Below, piece after piece: positions 61,557 to 64,000 of a DNA stretch of 64,000 nucleotides. Under the pieces are notes generated by a model. It made no database searches. It saw nothing but the letters and a program-made list of their open reading frames with translations, and had not been told where the DNA came from. Source of the DNA: Microthyrium microscopicum. Its lineage: Eukaryota > Ascomycota > Dothideomycetes > Microthyriales > Microthyriaceae. The stretch's first letter is position 1, and each line of letters begins with the position of its first letter. The stretch covers positions 2,052,070 to 2,116,069 of the forward strand of contig MU004236.1 of the NCBI GenBank assembly GCA_010405405.1, written 5' to 3'. Made by a program: the position numbers and the translations under genes.

Positions 61557-64000
61557 GAAGCGATGTAATTATAGTAGATAAGAGATTACATGCTAAGTAT
61601 AATATCTTATTACTAGTTTATATACTTACTCTTATTTATCCTCTTAGGGACGTAGGTTTAATATTGTACTAGTAAACTCTATATCTTAATTTATATATAG
61701 AGACTTTTATAAAGTTATAGTGATAGTTAGGTAGATACTTAGGATTATGCTACTCTTAAGGATACTATAGTAATCTTAATAATAAGTAAACTAATGTCTA
61801 TATATTTAGTAAACTACTTATTAAGTATAGGGTATATTTTATCTCTATATATAAATATTATTAGTAGTTCTACCTATTTATAAGTATAATATAATAAGTA
61901 TAAATAGAGCTACTATTCTTAGGAAAATAGATTACTCTAATAATAAGAATTAATAAAGAGAGTTAAAATTTTTTACTATAAATAGGCTTAATTTATCTAA
62001 TATAATACTATTTATTACTATTAATAAATAAGCTAAGTAAAGAGCTAGGTATTCCTTAATTAGGAAAATAGCTATAAATATACTACTTAGGAACTTTAGA
62101 ATTAAGAGTATATATTCTTCTTTAAACTTTATTATTATATAACGTTAATTTTACTCTTTATTAATTACTATATTTACTTAATTATCCTCTAAATAAACTT
62201 TAATCCTCTCTACTAAAACTACTACTCTTAAGAATATTTCTACTACTATAATTAAAATACTTTTAAATAGTTAACTAGTAGAAGTAGTTACTTAGACTAA
62301 AGAAGATATATTAAATATAGGCTCTACGTCCTTTTAACCTTCTTTTTATAAAAATATTAAGATTTATAATAATATTATTATAGAGAATAGCTAAGAAACT
62401 TTAGGCTTTACGTCTATTATTTTAGCTACTACCTATATATTTAGTACTAAAGGTTTAGGCGTAATACTCTAAATATAACTTCCTAGTAGTTAAATAACTA
62501 CTATATTACTATTAAGTATTATTAAGAATATATTTAATAATAAGCATTTCTAAGTAAATTAAGGCTAGGCTATTATAAATTCTAAAGAGAAAAAAGTAGT
62601 AAAAAAAGTAGCTAATAAGCTATAATACTAAAAAAATTATAATAAGAAAGTAAGGAAGGTAATAAAAGCTATACTTTAGGGTAAAAAACCCTTTAAACTA
62701 TATAAGAAGTATTAGTCTCTTAAGTATTAGATAATAAGATATACCTTACTTAAGCTTAGTTATAAAGAGAGGAACGTTTATTATATTATATATAAGGCGT
62801 TAAAAAAGAAGAGGAAGGCTACTATCTTATTATAAAGAGTTTTAAAAAAGGCTTCTAACTTAAAAGAAGCCCTAGTATAAGCTAGAGCTAAAAAAAAAAG
62901 ATTATTTTAGAATCTTATAAGGGCTTATATAGCTAGAAGTTAATATAACTTCTAAAGCCTATTAAAATAGACTTTTAGACTACTTAGTAAGGTATCCTTA
63001 GATATATCTTAAGACTTAAGATAGATAAAGATAGATAAAAGCTATTTTTTCCTATAGCTAGTTATTATATAAATAATAATATTAAAAAAGTAATACTTAA
63101 AATAGGTAAGGTTATTACTAAAGAAGTTAACTAAGTCTTCTACTTTAATAGGCTAAAGAATTTAGTTATTAACCTAAATTTAAAGGCTATAATTAATTAC
63201 CTTATAACGTTAGAGCTACTTATTTCTCTAGATTTAGGTAGTAAATTATTTTTAGTCTATTCTTAGATTTTTAAAATAAATAACCTAGTTATATTCTTTA
63301 CTACTACTATTTATAGCTTTAAGGTAGTAGCTCTTATAGCTAGTTTTATAAAATTTAAAGTCTTCTAAGAATAGAGCCTTAGGTTTTAGCTTAGATATAA
63401 GTATACTATAATAATTAAAGGAAATTATTATATTATTATTTTTAATAAAGCGCTAAGAGTTTCTAAATTTTTGTTTAGTATTAATATTTTTAGAAAAAAT
63501 AAGAAAAAGCTTTTATTTAGGATAGAAAATAATAAGCTTACTTAATATCTAGTATATTATACTATAAAGAAAATAGATAATTATTATCTTATAGCGTATA
63601 GAAATCTAATATTAGTATCTATTCTTTAAAGTAATATCTCTAACTTAGGTAAGCTTACTTAGTATAAGTCTAATATTAATATCTTATATATAACTAGTTA
63701 TTTAAATAAATAGTTTTAATATAAGTATTCTTAATATATCTTCTATAACTAATTCTACTTATTAAGATAATTTATATATATATATAATAACTAAAAAGAT
63801 TAATATTATACTATTATAAGAAACTTAGCTTACTCCTAAAGTAATTAATAAGTTTTATATAAAGTTCCTTCTATTTAGGATTAAGGGCTTAAAGCTTAAT
63901 AGAGTAAATAGTAGAATTACTATTATAATAAATACTTATATATATACCTAGTCTCTAGACCTAGATACTATAATATTTAATAAGTTAGCTAAAAACCTTT
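61557..64000. repeat. RIP-degraded AT-rich repeat island 3 (left edge)
   Basis: Composition switches sharply just after CACGAAGCGATG (about 61562) to TpA-rich DNA lacking CpA. The first bases of the island, TGTAATTATAGTAG, could be the start of a long terminal repeat, because such repeats usually begin TG. No second copy is in view, so this stays an inference. The island reads in places like former coding sequence but is broken throughout. It runs off the right edge. Confidence 0.7.

Noticed and set aside
1-64000. tRNA, rRNA, CRISPR arrays and telomere repeats
   Set aside because: I looked for TTCGAAT-type T-loops, rRNA words, spaced repeats and TTAGGG runs and found none that hold up; CRISPR is not expected in a fungal nuclear genome.

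Overview
The window looks like nuclear DNA of a filamentous ascomycete (Pezizomycotina; the class is not resolved). The genes have short introns (mostly 46-57 nt) with GTRNGT-type donors, CTAAC/CTAAT branch sites and YAG acceptors. Gene-bearing DNA of ordinary composition alternates with extremely AT-rich blocks in which CpA and TpG are nearly absent and TpA is dominant, the signature of repeat-induced point mutation (RIP).

Layout: (1) 1-24480 is a RIP-degraded repeat island interrupted by a 718-base assembly gap (21183-21900). It holds one very long degenerate coding-like stretch with a 108-bp/36-residue tandem repeat (about 4550-10400) and a 60-bp tandem repeat (15720-16105). (2) 24481-29175 is a small gene island with two divergent genes: an L-2-hydroxyglutarate dehydrogenase-like FAD enzyme (minus) and a secreted alpha/beta hydrolase (plus). 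(3) 29176-40995 is a second RIP island that appears to be one 11.8-kb DNA transposon with 34-bp terminal inverted repeats starting CACTAG, a CCC 3-bp repeat on both flanks, and subterminal repeats. (4) 40999-61556 is gene-bearing: a 935-residue multi-pass membrane protein of unknown function, a PAF-acetylhydrolase-family enzyme, a Maf-family nucleotide pyrophosphatase, a secreted protein with a CPxC ladder, three tandem paralogous single-pass membrane proteins whose N-termini begin MSP[IL]P, a DUF2237 protein and the transcription elongation factor ELL. About 3 kb with no convincing gene follows. (5) 61557-64000 starts a third RIP island.

Nine of the eleven main genes needed introns placed by hand. 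I chose donor, branch and acceptor sites that keep the reading frame and, where I know the family, restore its conserved sequence. The genes do not form an obvious pathway or biosynthetic cluster; most are housekeeping or orphan. The accessory character lies in the repeat islands, the secreted hydrolase squeezed between two of them, and the tandem membrane-protein family. All family assignments are from recognition of motifs, not from a database search.
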